A DNA stretch of 64,000 bases from Pyrenochaeta sp. MPI-SDFR-AT-0127. Taxonomy: Eukaryota > Ascomycota > Dothideomycetes > Pleosporales > Cucurbitariaceae. A program made the position numbers and the translations under genes. The notes under the pieces were generated by a model that was not told the DNA's origin, ran no database searches, and saw nothing but the letters and a program-made list of their open reading frames with translations. This document shows, in pieces, positions 44,258 to 56,465 of the stretch (position 1 is its first letter; every line of letters starts with the position of its first letter). The stretch covers positions 868,001-932,000 of the forward strand of contig JAGTJM010000003.1 in NCBI GenBank assembly GCA_020747015.1. The letters are read 5' to 3'.

Positions 44258-44834
44258 GAAATTTGAAAACCACCCCCCCCCTCCTCCCTCTCCTTTTGAT
44301 TTGATTTTTCCTGGGCGAATGGAATTGCATTGCACATCTACTTCTGCTGAGATTGCATGGTGGTTTTGTTTTTTCACATTTTTATTTCAATGTTCTGATT
44401 AGGTTGCAAATAGGGGAGTTATTCGGGTGTTCCGAGGCGTAGTAGGGGGTTGGTCAAGTGTTGGGGGGTTTTTTTTCCATGTTCATAGCATTTGAGGGGC
44501 GTGGCAGTTAGGACTTATCAAAGATGGAAAAAAATTATATTCTCACGTTTTATGGTCTTTGCTATCCTGGCAGCATGGTGCATACATAGCCTTGAGTTGG
44601 ATGATAGGAAAATTTGTTCAAGATGCGGCGTGATTGATTATCCAGAACTTTCTTTTGGGGATTTTTCTTTTCGTGAACACATGATATAAGTCAAAAACGA
44701 TTTCATCACGGATGTGAATTCCTTCTTTGTGCTAGAAAAACATCACCCGTTCTCTTAGGGTATAGTTTTCTGTATATTTTATACACTATCATTGGAAGCT
44801 GCCGTTCAAGAATCTACCATTCGCATTTCGTCAT
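44258..44834. other. Convergent intergenic region with poly-C tract
   Basis: This 577 bp lies between the 3' ends of the Cdc1/Ted1 gene (+) and AlaRS (-). A nine-C run (44273-44281) inside a CT-rich stretch follows the Cdc1 stop, and several T-runs (for example 44467-44475) follow. No coding signal was found. Confidence 0.4.
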
Positions 44835-47800
44835 CTACAGAGAGATCTTCTCGATCCACTTCCTCGCCTCCTCAACACCCTCATCAACCTTGTCTGCATT
44901 CGTGCCCTGGCCAATGGCAGTTGGCGCACCAGGCTTGCCTCCTGCCTTGCCGCCAATGATGGGTGTGACGGCGGATGCCCACTTGGGTCCGTCGGCGCCT
45001 GCAGCCTTGAAGGGCTGTGTCTTTTGTTAGATATTGTACGTTGTCTAAAGAGGGAACCTCAACTTACCTCAGAAACATAGCATCCATGGACGACCTTGCC
45101 TTCCTCTGGCGATGCGGAGAACAAGTACAGTGACCGATCCTTCAGGGCGCTCTTTGGGCCGCTGACGGTCTTGATGGCTTCGCTGATTGCTTTGTTCACG
45201 TTACTTGACCACTCGACCTTCTTGACCAGGAACTTCTTGCTGTCATCCTCAAAGTATTTGGTGACTTCGTCTAGAACGCGCTTGTTGTCTGCCTTTGCAG
45301 CGGCTTTCTGCTCGTCTAGGATGCCTTTCTGGATCTTAGCGAACTGCTCCCTCAACTTGCTCTTCGTCAGAGCAGAGATGGTGAGATTGTTCAACTCGAC
45401 TTGAATCTTCTTAGCTTCGGCCTCTTTCTGGGGACCGAATGACAGTCTGCCTAGCCGGTCAAGGGTTTCTGCGAATTCCGACGCCACACGCTGGACATCG
45501 TACGCCTCTTGACCTGTTACGGCAACGATGCGACGGATACCCTTGGCAATGCCTGACTCTTCAAGGATGACAAGTTCCTTGATCTCGCCTGTCTTCAGGA
45601 CGTGTGTGCCACCACAGAATTCAACGGATACCTTAGCCCACTTTTCGTTTTCGGGATCGGCAAGGAGGTCTTCAACAGGTACACCGACGGATACGACTCG
45701 GACAGGATCTGGGTACGTCTCACCAAACACTGCACGCACACCTCGGATCTGCTTGGCAGTTGAAAGTGGTACGTCCTTTGCGTAGACTTTTCCATCATCC
45801 TTGATGTAGGTCGATGAGATGTTCTCCACCTTCTCGAGTTCTGCATCTGACAAACCAGCCTTGTGTGAGAAGTCGAAGCGAAGCTTCTCTGGCGCAACGA
45901 GTGAGCCTTTCTGGTCGACTTCGTTGCCTAGAACTTCACGAAGTGCGTAGTTGAGGACGTGTGTTCCTGTGTGATTGTTGCGGATGGGATGTCTCCGGAG
46001 CTCGTCGAACTCAGCAATGACCTCACTACCGACACTCAACTCGCCATACTTGAGGTATCCGGTGTGTAGGACGTAGCCTGCATATACTTGCACATTCTCA
46101 ATGCTGATCTCGGCCTCGCCGTCTACCAGAAGCCTTCCAGTGTCGTACTCTTGGCCACCCTGCTCGGCGTAGAAATTTGTCTTGTCAACTAATACGCCAA
46201 ACTGCTCTCCTTCGGGTACCTCTTTCGTGCTCTTCAGGAAGTTCTTGTTGTGGTAGATTGCCTTGATGGTGGCAGTAATGTTCTCACGACCATACTTGGC
46301 GGAGTCGTCAGTCTTGGGCACTTCATTCATGCCCTCCAGGGCACCCAGGTCATGCACATCGAACTTGACAACCATGCCAGCAGCCTTCTTGTCGCCCTTG
46401 CTAGCCTCGCGAGCTTTTTCCTGGGCATCTTCGACCTCCTTGTCGTTGATGTTGAGTCCACGCTCTTCAGCCATGATCTTCGTAAGGTCAACGGGGAAAC
46501 CATAGGTGTCGTATAGCCGCCAGACATCGTCTCCAGGCAGATCATTCGACCCTTTGGTCTTCGCCTTTTGCGCATACTTCTCGAATATGACCTCGCCGCG
46601 ATCTAGTGATTTTGCAAAAGCCTTCTCCTCCTCATCAAGAATCTCGATGATATCTTGCTGCTTCTTCTTGATCTCTGGGAACATGTCGCCCATTTGCTCA
46701 ACTAGTGTTGGGATGATCTTGGAGAAAAAGTCACCGATTTCCACCTCAAAGTACTTGCGCGCATATCGGGCGCCTCGTCGCAGGACTCGGCGTACGACGT
46801 ATCCTCGACCCACGTTGTTGGGCACGCCACCATCAGTAATAGCAAAGCTCATCATGCGGGTATGATCTGCGACGACTCGATATGCGGTGTCAATACCATC
46901 TGGATCTTCTTGGCCAAATTTGCCCCGGTATTCTCGCTTTCCTGTGACTTCTTGAATCTTCTTAAACAGCGGCGTAAAGACATCGGTGTCATAATTTGAC
47001 TTTGTTTTCTGCAGCACTGAGACCAATCGCTCGAATCCCATGCCAGTGTCAATGTGCTTGTTCGGTAGCGGTCGCAATGATCGATCGGGTTCGCGGTTGT
47101 ATTGCATGAAGACGTTGTTCCAGATTTCGATGACCTCAGGGTCGTCCTGGTTGACCAGGGAAGCAGCGTTCCTGTATTGTCCATTTTCTGGCTCTCTCAA
47201 ATCGTAGTGAACTTCTGAGCAAGGCCCACACGGACCTTGGTCGCCCATTTCCCAGAAATTGTCCTTCATGTCTCCAGGCAGAATATGGTCTTCGGGCACA
47301 CCTACACTCTTCCACAGCTCTTTGGCCTCTAGATCTGGCTCGAGGTCATCCGCACCCTCAAAGTAAGTGACATACAATCTTTGAGGGTCGATGCCGTAGA
47401 CCTTGGTGAGAAGCTCCCAGGTGAAGCCCACTGCCTCCTTCTTGAAGTAGTCGCCGAAACTCCAATTGCCCAACATCTCAAAGAAGGTATGGTGGTAACT
47501 GTCCTTGCCCACATCATCAAGATCATTGTGCTTTCCACCAGCGCGAATGCACTTTTGCGAGTTGGCGGCGCGCTTGAGGGCTGCAAAGTCGGAGGAGGGG
47601 TCGATGGTGCCTTGGAAAATGGCCTTGTACTGGTTCATGCCCGCATTGGTGAAGAGGAGGGTTGGGTCGGAGAGGGGCACAACGGAGGAAGAGGGCACTG
47701 TAATGGTTGTCAATGGGTCATTCTTAATGAAAGAGTTCTCGACACAAGACAGAGTGCTAAAGGCCTTTGTATTGTGACTGCTAGGAATTGAGGACTCACC

Positions 47801-48085
47801 AAACTCATGGCCGCGCTCCTTGAAGTAGTCAATGAAGGTCTTGCGCACGCGGGCGGCGCCCCATTCGTGCTGCTTGTCGGCGGTCGACATGTTTGCGACC
47901 TGCGCGTTGCGGTGGAGGGGTATCGAAACTGCGCTCGGGTGGGTAGAGGGTCGCGTGCAGATGGTCAGGAAGAGGCTTTGGTGGGAATGCCGTCGAAGAG
48001 AGGAGCAGCAAGTCTGAGTCAAGCGCAGTCCGCCTCTACGCCATGGGTGACTCAGAGGGGCAGCTATTGTTCTGTGTAGCAACAT
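44835..48085 (-). CDS. ALA1: Alanyl-tRNA synthetase, mitochondrial and cytosolic forms
   Basis: Three exons give 1031 aa: 48085-47800, 47697-45068 and 45014-44835. It charges tRNA-Ala. Seen are the class II core (SVVPLSDPTLLFTNAGMNQYK; GNWSFGDYFKKEA; GPCGPCSEVHYD; GMGFERLVSVLQ), the editing-domain zinc motif (HTGTHVLNYAL and CGGTHVLKTGE) and the C-terminal C-Ala domain ending GGKAGGKPGAPTA...KWIEKISL from the last exon. The first 65 residues form a basic, Ser/Arg-rich presequence. Met66 (47890; MSTADKQHEWGA) begins the typical cytosolic form of 966 aa, so one gene probably serves both compartments, as in yeast. The 102-nt first intron has no stop in frame. Removing it restores GHEF|VPSSSVVP. 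Confidence 0.94.
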
Positions 48086-48366
48086 TCATGAAACTGCGGG
48101 CAATGCCGAGCCCAGAGCTGCAGATAGCGGGGCTATTCTGGCCTTGTCACTGCACGCGCGCTCGGAACGCCGACGTTATCCTTCCAGAAGCTTCAGGTAA
48201 ATGCGCCGCCCAGTCCGATATAACTTGGACGATATGTCCAACCTGGGTCAGCACACCCCTTTTTCCCACGACACTCACTGAGTCGCGCGCTTTTTCTGGT
48301 TGACCCTGCAGCGATCTGGACAATTGAGCAACGAGTGAAACAGGCCGGAGAGGAAAGCTGGGATGG
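48086..48366. promoter_or_regulatory. Divergent promoter of ALA1 and the acidic hypothetical gene
   Basis: This 281 bp lies between divergent start codons and should contain both promoters. No specific motif was identified with confidence. Confidence 0.4.
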
Positions 48367-49108
48367 ATGGCGGAGGTCGTAGCTCCCGGTAGCCAAGCCA
48401 ACTCAAAGTCACAATCGCTGCAGAACGCACCCCATGGCATCAAGAGGGCTGCCGATAGCTCGTTGGAGCACGAGCAACGGCTGAGCAAGAGGTTTGACTT
48501 GCTGAACCTAGGTACGGAAGCTCCCTTCACTCTTTCTAACCCAAGCTGCACAGCCTAACACCAAGCCAGTCGACGACAATGGCACCCGTTTATACTTTGG
48601 CGTGCCAGGCTCTTCCAATGCCTCAGTTTCCAGAACACCTGCAAACCTAAATGCTACATCACACTCTTCAGCTGCGGCGCTTCTAAACCGCAAGCGTGAG
48701 AGGAAATCACGCCCTCCCCCAGCCGACGATGCCATGCCCATCGATGAAACCCCCCACCGCGTCTACATCCACGACCTCGACGCCGAACTGTCAGACATTG
48801 AGTCCGACGAAGACACGCCCATCTTCCTCCCAGACATTGAGAAGCATCTGTCCAAGATTCCCAGACACGTGCTTCTCGGCCCGGAACCAAAGTCGACAGA
48901 GGACAACCAGCTGGTCCTGTACAATGTCCCCGCCAGCCTAAGCGTCCCAGAGGAACACGACAATGTGCGCAAAGCGATTGTGGAGGCGAGACAGAGGATC
49001 AGAGCGAAGCAGGGCAACCCGGTAGCAGAGTTTGAGAGTCCAGTACGGCAGACGGCACTTGCACCACACATGTTAGCAGTAGATGAGGATGCAATGGACA
49101 TTGATTGA
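48367..49108 (+). CDS. Conserved-looking acidic hypothetical protein, 227 aa
   Basis: Two exons, 48367-48511 and 48570-49108 (58-nt intron, GTACGG...GCCAG), join as FDLLNL|VDDNGTRLYFGVPG in frame. The protein has no signal peptide or membrane segment. A basic patch NRKRERKSRP (about 91-100) could be a nuclear import signal. It is followed by an acidic stretch DLDAELSDIESDEDTPIFLPDIEKHLSKIPRHV, of which the IEKHLSKIPRHVLL part is the most protein-like. A helix VRKAIVEARQRIRAKQ comes next, then the acidic end DEDAMDID. It looks like a small nuclear regulator of disordered type. I do not recognise the family. The clean intron and composition support a real gene. Confidence 0.72.
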
Positions 49109-49246
49109 AATGCTCGCTAAATTCAAAATATGCTAATTACTAAAAATGTTCTCGTAATACAAGGCGTGAGCCAGTCACGCATGCGTCGCTAAATGTTACC
49201 GCTCATTCTTTTTTGGGGGGGTTTTTTTTTTCCTCCCGTCATTTCA

Positions 49247-49985
49247 CTACTTTCTAAGCCTCTCCACAAAGCCCATGATTTTGGCCTTTGCAGCTTGTGG
49301 TCTCGGCGGCAGTTGTGGATTCTGTGCCTCGACATCTCCATGTGCAGGCCCGTTAGCTCCAATAACGCCACTCTGCTGGGCCCCTTGTGGGGCACCGTAG
49401 TACGGCATCTCCATGCCCGTGCCCTCAGTTCTTTGGTTGCCGTTCACTTTTGTAGCTCCCGGTGGTGCAAAGTACTGCGGCGGCGCATCGGTGTTTTGAT
49501 ACAGTGGAGGTGGCTCAGACCAAGCGCCATCCTGTCTTTGTTGGTATGCAGGGTTTGGGTTTTGGGCGTAGGGCTGTGGTTGGGTCTGGTAGAAGGTGAA
49601 GTGGTTTTGCGCTACGCCAGCCTGGCCATATCGTCTACGTTCCGAGTAGGATACCAGGAACTGAGTATTGCATTAGTACAGTGCATGTGGAGTAGCGATG
49701 GGTAAGCAGGAGAACGTACGCGGTGATATGCAAGCAGCGGTCGTCCCTTCTTTAATCGTTGCTTTGCGTGGATGTATCCGCCGACAAACCAGGTCATGAA
49801 GAAGATGAATATGCAGGCAAGAATGACCCATTTGATTATTGTGCCTTTCTGTGGTCATTGTCAGCAGCCAACCACGAAGACGAGTGGGGAGTGAAGCATA
49901 CATCAGTGTACCAGAACCCCTCTTCCCGAAAGCACTCCCTTGTCCCATCGACATACTCGACACAATATCTCTTTGCTAGAACCAT
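49247..49985 (-). CDS. RCR family (Congo red resistance) membrane protein
   Basis: Three exons give 208 aa: 49985-49902, 49848-49720 and 49660-49247. Rcr1/Rcr2 proteins act at the ER, endosome or vacuole in sorting of plasma-membrane proteins and chitin-related wall stress through the ubiquitin ligase Rsp5. Here a short lumenal N-terminus (RYCVEYVDGTRECFREEGFWYTD) is followed by one membrane segment (IIKWVILACIFIFFMTWFVGGYI) and the family's HAKQRLKKGRPLLAYHRFLVSY block. The cytosolic tail is rich in Pro/Gln with two PPxY motifs (EPPPLYQ and APPQYF), the sites that recruit Rsp5. An in-frame ATG at 50033 could add 16 residues. The 49985 start gives the usual length. Confidence 0.82.
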
Positions 49986-51180
49986 GATTATGTTTGTGAT
50001 AGCAGCCTGTGCCCGCTTCTTCAAAGTCGTCAAGCTGAATATATATTCAAACGGAAGTGATGCGAGTGGAACCGGTGTGTATGAATCGAGGGCGATGGGG
50101 GTAAGTTATGCCGAGAACCAGGGAGCAGGGAGCTCTCAGGGAGGGTTACGGATACGAAGAGGCTTTGCTGTGCCACTTCTGTGTCGTTCGGCGCTGAGCG
50201 ACCCGAATGCGGAATGTGTCGCAGCCCGGAGAGTTATCCAACGCTTGTCGTTTCGGTTGTGTCGAGGAGGTGCGCGGGTTTCAAGAGTAGGCGGCGGGAG
50301 CAGGGTATTGGCGCATTAGGATTACAGTAACAGTAACAGCTGGGGGGACAAGACTACGAGCGCTCCGTATACGAGGGAACGTCTGGGAGCTGGGGGCCAC
50401 GCTATAAATGAGCAGCCTCGGATAGGGAATGACGAAAGGGGAGTGCGTCGCTGTGGCTGGTGCGGCTTTTGAGGTTGGGGAGAGGTCGGGATCGTATGCA
50501 AGGGGACGCGTGGAGCCGAGGCCGGCTAGCAGTCGGGAAGAGGCTGTCCAAAGCTTACAATCGCCCCGGCCAGCCGGCAGTCGGCGCGATATCTTCACTC
50601 CCCTTTACCTATGACGCCTTCAACGCAACACATTTCAGTAACCATCTGCGGATGCATGTCCAACACGTCCGTATTGGAGGTTTGACGCAAAACATTCAGG
50701 CAGTGGATGTGGCGGTCGGCTGATCACCAGTGATGCATGATGGCTTTGGTATTGAAACGTATAGGTTCTCTCGGACGCGCGTGCGGGTATCGCACATGAG
50801 CACGTCTCCCGGCGGCATCCCTGCCATCTATCTGCATGCCGTACCAGAGGACACCACACCTACTAGTTCCCCTTTCTCCACTAGCAATGGTAAACAATAA
50901 AAAAAGGAGAAGCTCGGAATAAACGTGGTGGTATAAGACCGGACTCCTCTCCTTGTACCCAATGACAACGTGACATGCAATACCCCAATCCTCCGATGCC
51001 ACCGTACAATCCCCATCCGTGTTTGTTTCGCCATAGTGCGCCGGGTGGTTCCACAAACCTTCGCTCAATGCTGAACATGCCCAAAGGCATCGACAACTCC
51101 GATCCAATATGCCCCGAGGTATAAGCTTCGACGCAAAGTTACAGAGAGAGAAAACAAAACTTAAAAACATAAAGGAAAAT
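49986..51180. other. 1.2-kb intergenic region
   Basis: It contains the RCR promoter (left, transcribed leftward) and the SNT2 3' flank (right). The part at 50280-50600 is GC-rich with (GTAACA)-like repeats at 50325-50340. ORFs there have no domain content. Confidence 0.4.
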
Positions 51181-54100
51181 CTAGTGCAGTAAGTTACGAA
51201 GCGATGGGCTCGCGCTTGCTCCCGTGTTGGCTCGCTCAATGGGTGCTGACGTGGTAGAGGGAGCGTCTCGCATCACAGCATCCCTAGGAGTTGTCGGCCG
51301 ACCAGGCACAGGGCTACCATGATGATGAGGTGGATACTGTGATACTGCTGGTGGAGGGGCGGTGAATGGGCTCTCAGTAGAACGCGAATGTGCGTGAGGG
51401 TGGGTAGGCGAATAGGGCATCGTCCGAGGCGATTGCATACCATTAACCAGCATCACACCGTTATTGAGATGTAGTGGCGGCGGCCCACTGACAGGGGGTG
51501 GTGCATATGGTGTCCGAAGGGGCGCCGGAGGCATCTGTGCGTGTATTGGCGGGCCTGAGTAGGGCGGGTATCCGTTTGGCTGAGCATAAGGGCTATGGAA
51601 TGGCGGGGCATGCCCTACAGGAGGGGCTTGCAGCGGCGGAGGCGCCGGATACCCAGCTCCATTATGCAGGTGATGCTGAGGAGGTCCAGGAGGAGGTGCT
51701 GAGCTATGCCAGGCTGGTAATGGAGGAGGCTGATTTGGCGGGAGCGGTGGAGGACCACTTGGAACTGCCCAAGATCCTGCTAGTGTAGGAAGTGGTGGTG
51801 CATATGACTGCACTTGAGGAGATCGCATAGGCAGTTGCTGTGGCTCAGGAAGGGCCGAAACGGACCTTGCACGTTCTTCTTCCTCGTCAGCCCCGTTTTG
51901 CTTCTTCCAATGGCACTTCTGGCATAAATATGAAGCCGAGCGAACAACCGCAACATCAGTATCTAACCGCAAGTGGCTTGGAAGCGCAGGCGATGTGACA
52001 GGTGGGGCATCGGTCATCTGATGATCGGCAGATCCATTGACGATTTGTCCATTCTCCAGCAGTGGCTTTTTGTCGATATGTCCGTTCGGTTCGGAGCCGT
52101 TCACTCCCAGTGGGCCATCCACAACACGAGGTGCATGCTGTATGGGTACCGTTTCGTCAATCTTCCACCATCGAGGACTGGCATCAATCTTGCACCGCAC
52201 GCATTTGCGATCAGCTTTGGGAACTGGAGGCTCGCTGGATTCCTCCTTCACTGGGAGACCGGCATTTGAATGTCGACCCTTTGCGGATGTAGGGGTTTGG
52301 GCAGTCACTGCGGATGCGCGGCGGTTGATCTGGGTCGGCGTGGGTTGTGGAACAATCCGCGTGGATTGGTCTACGAGGTTTGCCTTGCGTGCGGTACCTG
52401 TAAGAGTAAGGTCTGCCTGTTTGAACTCGCGCGCGAAGAGCTGCAGGGCAATTAGATCCGTTCCCTCCACCTCTTCGTTCATCGGATGAACAGGGGTTTT
52501 GGGTGCATGTTCTTTGCACCATATCGCCGCAAGCAGGGTGCCTGTATCTCCGTTCAAAGTGACCGTGGGTACCGCGTCCCTGCGCGAAGCTTTGACGGGT
52601 GTCATATCGAAACCAAAGATATGGCCATTGCTATGAGCACAGCCAACGTGAAACGTCGCATGGCATTGTAAACAAGATGCACAAGCGCCGTTTGTCGTCT
52701 TGCATAACTTGCAAACTGCGTCATATCGAAGTGTTGGTGCTCCAATTCCCTCTACCATATCGAGTCGTGTCGCGTTGCTGAATTTGATCTCCGGGTGCCA
52801 AATTGCGCAGTACACGTGAACCCAATTATTATCAGCGGTGCGCTTGAGCGGCTCGCGGGGAACAAGTGGTCGGCCTTTCTCTTGTTGCTTGATGCGGTAC
52901 TCGTCCTTTGCTTTATCAATGAGCTCCTTCTCCAGTCGTTCCTTTTCTCTGTCACGGTCGGTTTTCTTCTTATGTGAAACCTTGGGTTGCTCATAGAATT
53001 CCTGTTCCGCCTCTTGCTGCGGGCAAAGGACACACTCATATGTCTTGAGACAATTAGCAAATGAACAGAGCTTCAACAAGGATGTACTTACGTAGGAAAC
53101 GCTCTCCTTCTTGTCGTTTTTGCATGTGTCGCAATACCATTTGTTCGCTTGTCGTACTTCTTCAATACCATAGCAAGATTTATGAACAGTCAAACGGCAA
53201 GCCGCACATTCCAGTCGCGAACCGTCCGCAGATCGACAGACTGCGCAAGGCAGGGCTCTGAGCCGTGGCTCAGATGGGACTGGTGGAGGTGTTGGGGCTT
53301 TGGGGACTGGTGCCGGCTTCTCTTTCTTCTTCGAGGTAGTCTCACTGACAGGCGTTAATGTTCCACTGTCGCCGTTCGCAGTGACGGTCTTCTGCTTCTT
53401 CTTTGGAGGCTCCACAACAAGTTGAGCGGCCGCAACTGGGATATCAACGTATTCCGGGGTACCATTCATGGAGCTGGGATCAGATTGTGCGGCATAAACT
53501 TCCCGCAGCAGCTCTTCGTCTATCCTCCTCTTCCATGCTTTCCCTCCGCCCTGGGCGACCTTCTTTGCAATCTCATCCACATTCTCCCACTTGACTGCAT
53601 ATTTGCGCCATAGATTTGCGCAACGCAGACATAGCGCAACAACAAAGCCAGTTTTATCCTTGGAACGACCATCAGCAGGTATCATCTGACCCGGTGACAC
53701 ACCAGGAGCGCGTCTCCATTGCCGTGAATGCCGAACGGTACAAAACTTGCATTGGAAATTGCGTTTGCGTTGGATGGCCTTATCATTATCGAAAGCTGAG
53801 TCGTCTTGATTGTCTGCTACGTCATCCAGAAGTCGAGTTTGCGCATCCGGTTCGACTTTCTTGCTCCGACCTTTGCGATTGCTGTATGCACCCCAGATTT
53901 CCCTGCCCTTAGGCGTCTTCTTCCACATATAGTAGTATCGTACGGCGTCTCCATAAAACATTGTTTTGCTGGTGTGCAGGCGAACGCTCCGAATCTCAGA
54001 CCCATATTTCGCGACACCTTCATTCCATTTCTTTTCTTCCTCTTTAGTCAGCTCTGGCTCTTTTAGGTCTTTACGCTTGTCGATTTTCTTGACATGTTTC

Positions 54101-56465
54101 AGCGCCACATCCGCGTCGTACTGATGCTTTGTGAACAGCGCCAAACATCTATCCAGGAAGTTCATGTTGTATGGCTCTACGCCAACATGCTGTTTTGCCA
54201 AAGCTTTCGCTCGTTGCATGTAGGCCTCCACTTCTTCCTCAGTGACTGTTGGTGCATTATCTTCACCCCGCGTGGAGTGCACCCCTAAGGGCGGCATCTT
54301 GAACATAAGCTCGGCTGTACACTTTGAGTCCTTATTAGGTAGATCTTCGCCGCGGCGAACATATCCCAACGGCTCGTCCATGACCCACTTAGGACGTTTT
54401 GCCTTTTCGGCTTTGTCTGCTTCGATTGCCGCGACGGTCTCCTTGGAAAGCTTGCCCTCTTTCTTGTTGCCAGCTGCCTTAACATAGCGCTTCTTGATCT
54501 CGGCGGGTTTGACAAACTCAACTGGTTGCCCGTGCCAAACGTTCACATTTGCTTGGTGTCGAGGTCCTAGTCGAGAACTTGCGCGTGGATAAATGGCTCT
54601 GTCGTCGTACTGTAAAGCATCTTCTACACGGCAATGTATTCCCAGGTATCGCATGGGCCACATTTTTGCTAGAGCTATCTCAGCCTGCGTTCCGGGATGG
54701 AGATCGACTTGAGACTCGGGATCCGGAGTAGCTGAGTTGGTATCACCGCTCCCTTCCTCCTCTTCCTCATCGACCAATTCTTCTTCTTCTCCTCCTTCCT
54801 CTACGCCAAGAAGAGGCGTCCGTCGAGCCTCCAACTTCTTCTCTTGAGCTCTACTACATGGTCCACAAGCCCAGGCGAAGCCTCGCGATGGTTTCTTTAA
54901 TAACGGTGGACGGACACAGTTCATGTGATATGTGTTGTGGCAGACTGCACATTCAACAGAATCATTCCTAGTCGGGTTAGTGTAATCACGTGTGGTTTGA
55001 AAAAGGAGACCTACGCTGCACAGTAACCCACGCAACGCTTGCAACTCTTTACAGCGCTAGTCAATTCTTTCACCCGGCTCGTCTCGAGGCAGATGTATTT
55101 CCATCTCTCGTCCAAGGCCTTTTTGACCTTGTCGGGCACGTTGATGACTTGTGATGTAGGAATGACATCGTACCATCGGTGAATAAAGCGATCGAAGACC
55201 TGGTTGAACCAGAAACTGTCTTTCGTCTTGCGATACTCGTCCAAGTCACGGATTTCACTTCTGTGCAAAATCTGACATTTGCCGCGCAGTGAAGTAATGG
55301 GACAGAGATCTGAGTGCATCGTTGCGTACACCAAGCGAGTGTCGTTGTTGTAGCGCTGCACATCTCGCGGACGATAAAACCAGTTGACTCGCATTGACTC
55401 TATGCGCTTCGTCGGATCGTTGTCGACGTGAATAAACTCCATGACCCGGCATACGTAGTAAGGCTCCCCGGGCGGCTCGCAGACGAGGTAAACTTGATCT
55501 GGACACCCAATTAGAAATCGCGAATGAAGCCGCAAGCCGTGGCTGGCGCAGCGGAATTACCCATGAGCTGCAGGGAGAGCAAATCAAAACTTACCATTGA
55601 TGGACACAATCTGGCCATCATCTGCTTCCAAGTGGCCGTTTTTCAGGAAAGCACCAGTGTTTTCGAAAGTCATCATGTTGGACTCTCGTGCGCTGTTGGC
55701 TATTACCAGAGCCTGGTTGCCGCGCTTCGCCCCTGTCTGGCTTGGCGGAGCTGTGTTCGCGTGACTACCATTTGAAGCAGACGCAGCAGCATTTTTCCGT
55801 CGTTTTGTCGCGGGCTGCGCTGTGTTGGCCTGAGTTGCCACAGTGGGCGCTGGCGCACCGGGGACATTGAGGTTGGCAGGGTTGTCTTTGGGGGTGCTTC
55901 CGGAATTACCCCACGACGCATTGCCTTGCGCAGAACCGGGACCTTTCTTCCCTCCCGCATTCGAAGAATGACTGCTGTCGGGAGCCACCGAATTACGCGA
56001 CGGCGGGTCAGACAAATTCCCATTCGTCGATGCTGCTGCCATTTCGAAATCCATTTCGGTGTCTTCAGCATAATTTGGCCGCGACCTGCCGGGACGGTTT
56101 CGCGACCGGGTGCCATATGAGGAAGCTGCCGTGTCATTTTCATCAGAATCCTTCGCTGCGGAGTGCGCTGGTTTTGACGAAGTAATGGCTATTTCCTGAG
56201 GTTGCTGCACGTTGTTCACGGCGGAAGACGCGTTGTTGGAGTCTTGCGCTGTGTGGGAAGCCTCCAAGGGTGCAGCTGCAGGAGTTGAATTTCTTGTCGA
56301 CGAAGCCTTGCTGGTAGCCTTTGATTGCGCCACATCCTCTGCAGTGCTATTTTGATTTGATGCACTGGTTTGCGCGTCATCTTCGTTGCGCGTTGAGTCT
56401 GCAACAGGCGGATTTGCGCCTTTGGAAGGCGAGGCCTCGCCTCCGCCGTTCTTCGCGTCCGTCAT
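51181..56465 (-). CDS. SNT2: SNT2: BAH, PHD, ELM2/SANT chromatin protein
   Basis: Four exons give 1697 aa: 56465-55595, 55498-55015, 54967-53092 and 53043-51181. Snt2 works with Ecm5 and the Rpd3 deacetylase on stress-gene promoters. Domains in order: disordered N-terminus; BAH (about 285-410, DQVYLVCEPPGEPYYVCRVMEF); PHD1 (about 438-500, CKRCVGYCAANDSVECAVC); ELM2-like region (from about 677); SANT (about 761, LTKEEEKKWNEGVAKYGS); GATA-like finger (CKFCTVRHSRQWRR...CLRCANLWRK, about 857-894); PHD2 (about 1024-1076); extended PHD (about 1077-1255); a second GATA-like pair (CVRCKIDASPRWW...CQKCHWKK, about 1358-1455); and a Pro-rich tail. The 48-nt intron at 53044-53091 has no stop in frame, and its removal joins the two PHD modules as SVSY|TYECVLCP. 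Confidence 0.92.

Noticed and set aside
44492..44689. 65-codon ORF with a hydrophobic stretch and CSRCG
   Set aside because: It lacks an ATG start, lies in a convergent 3' region and has no splice support.
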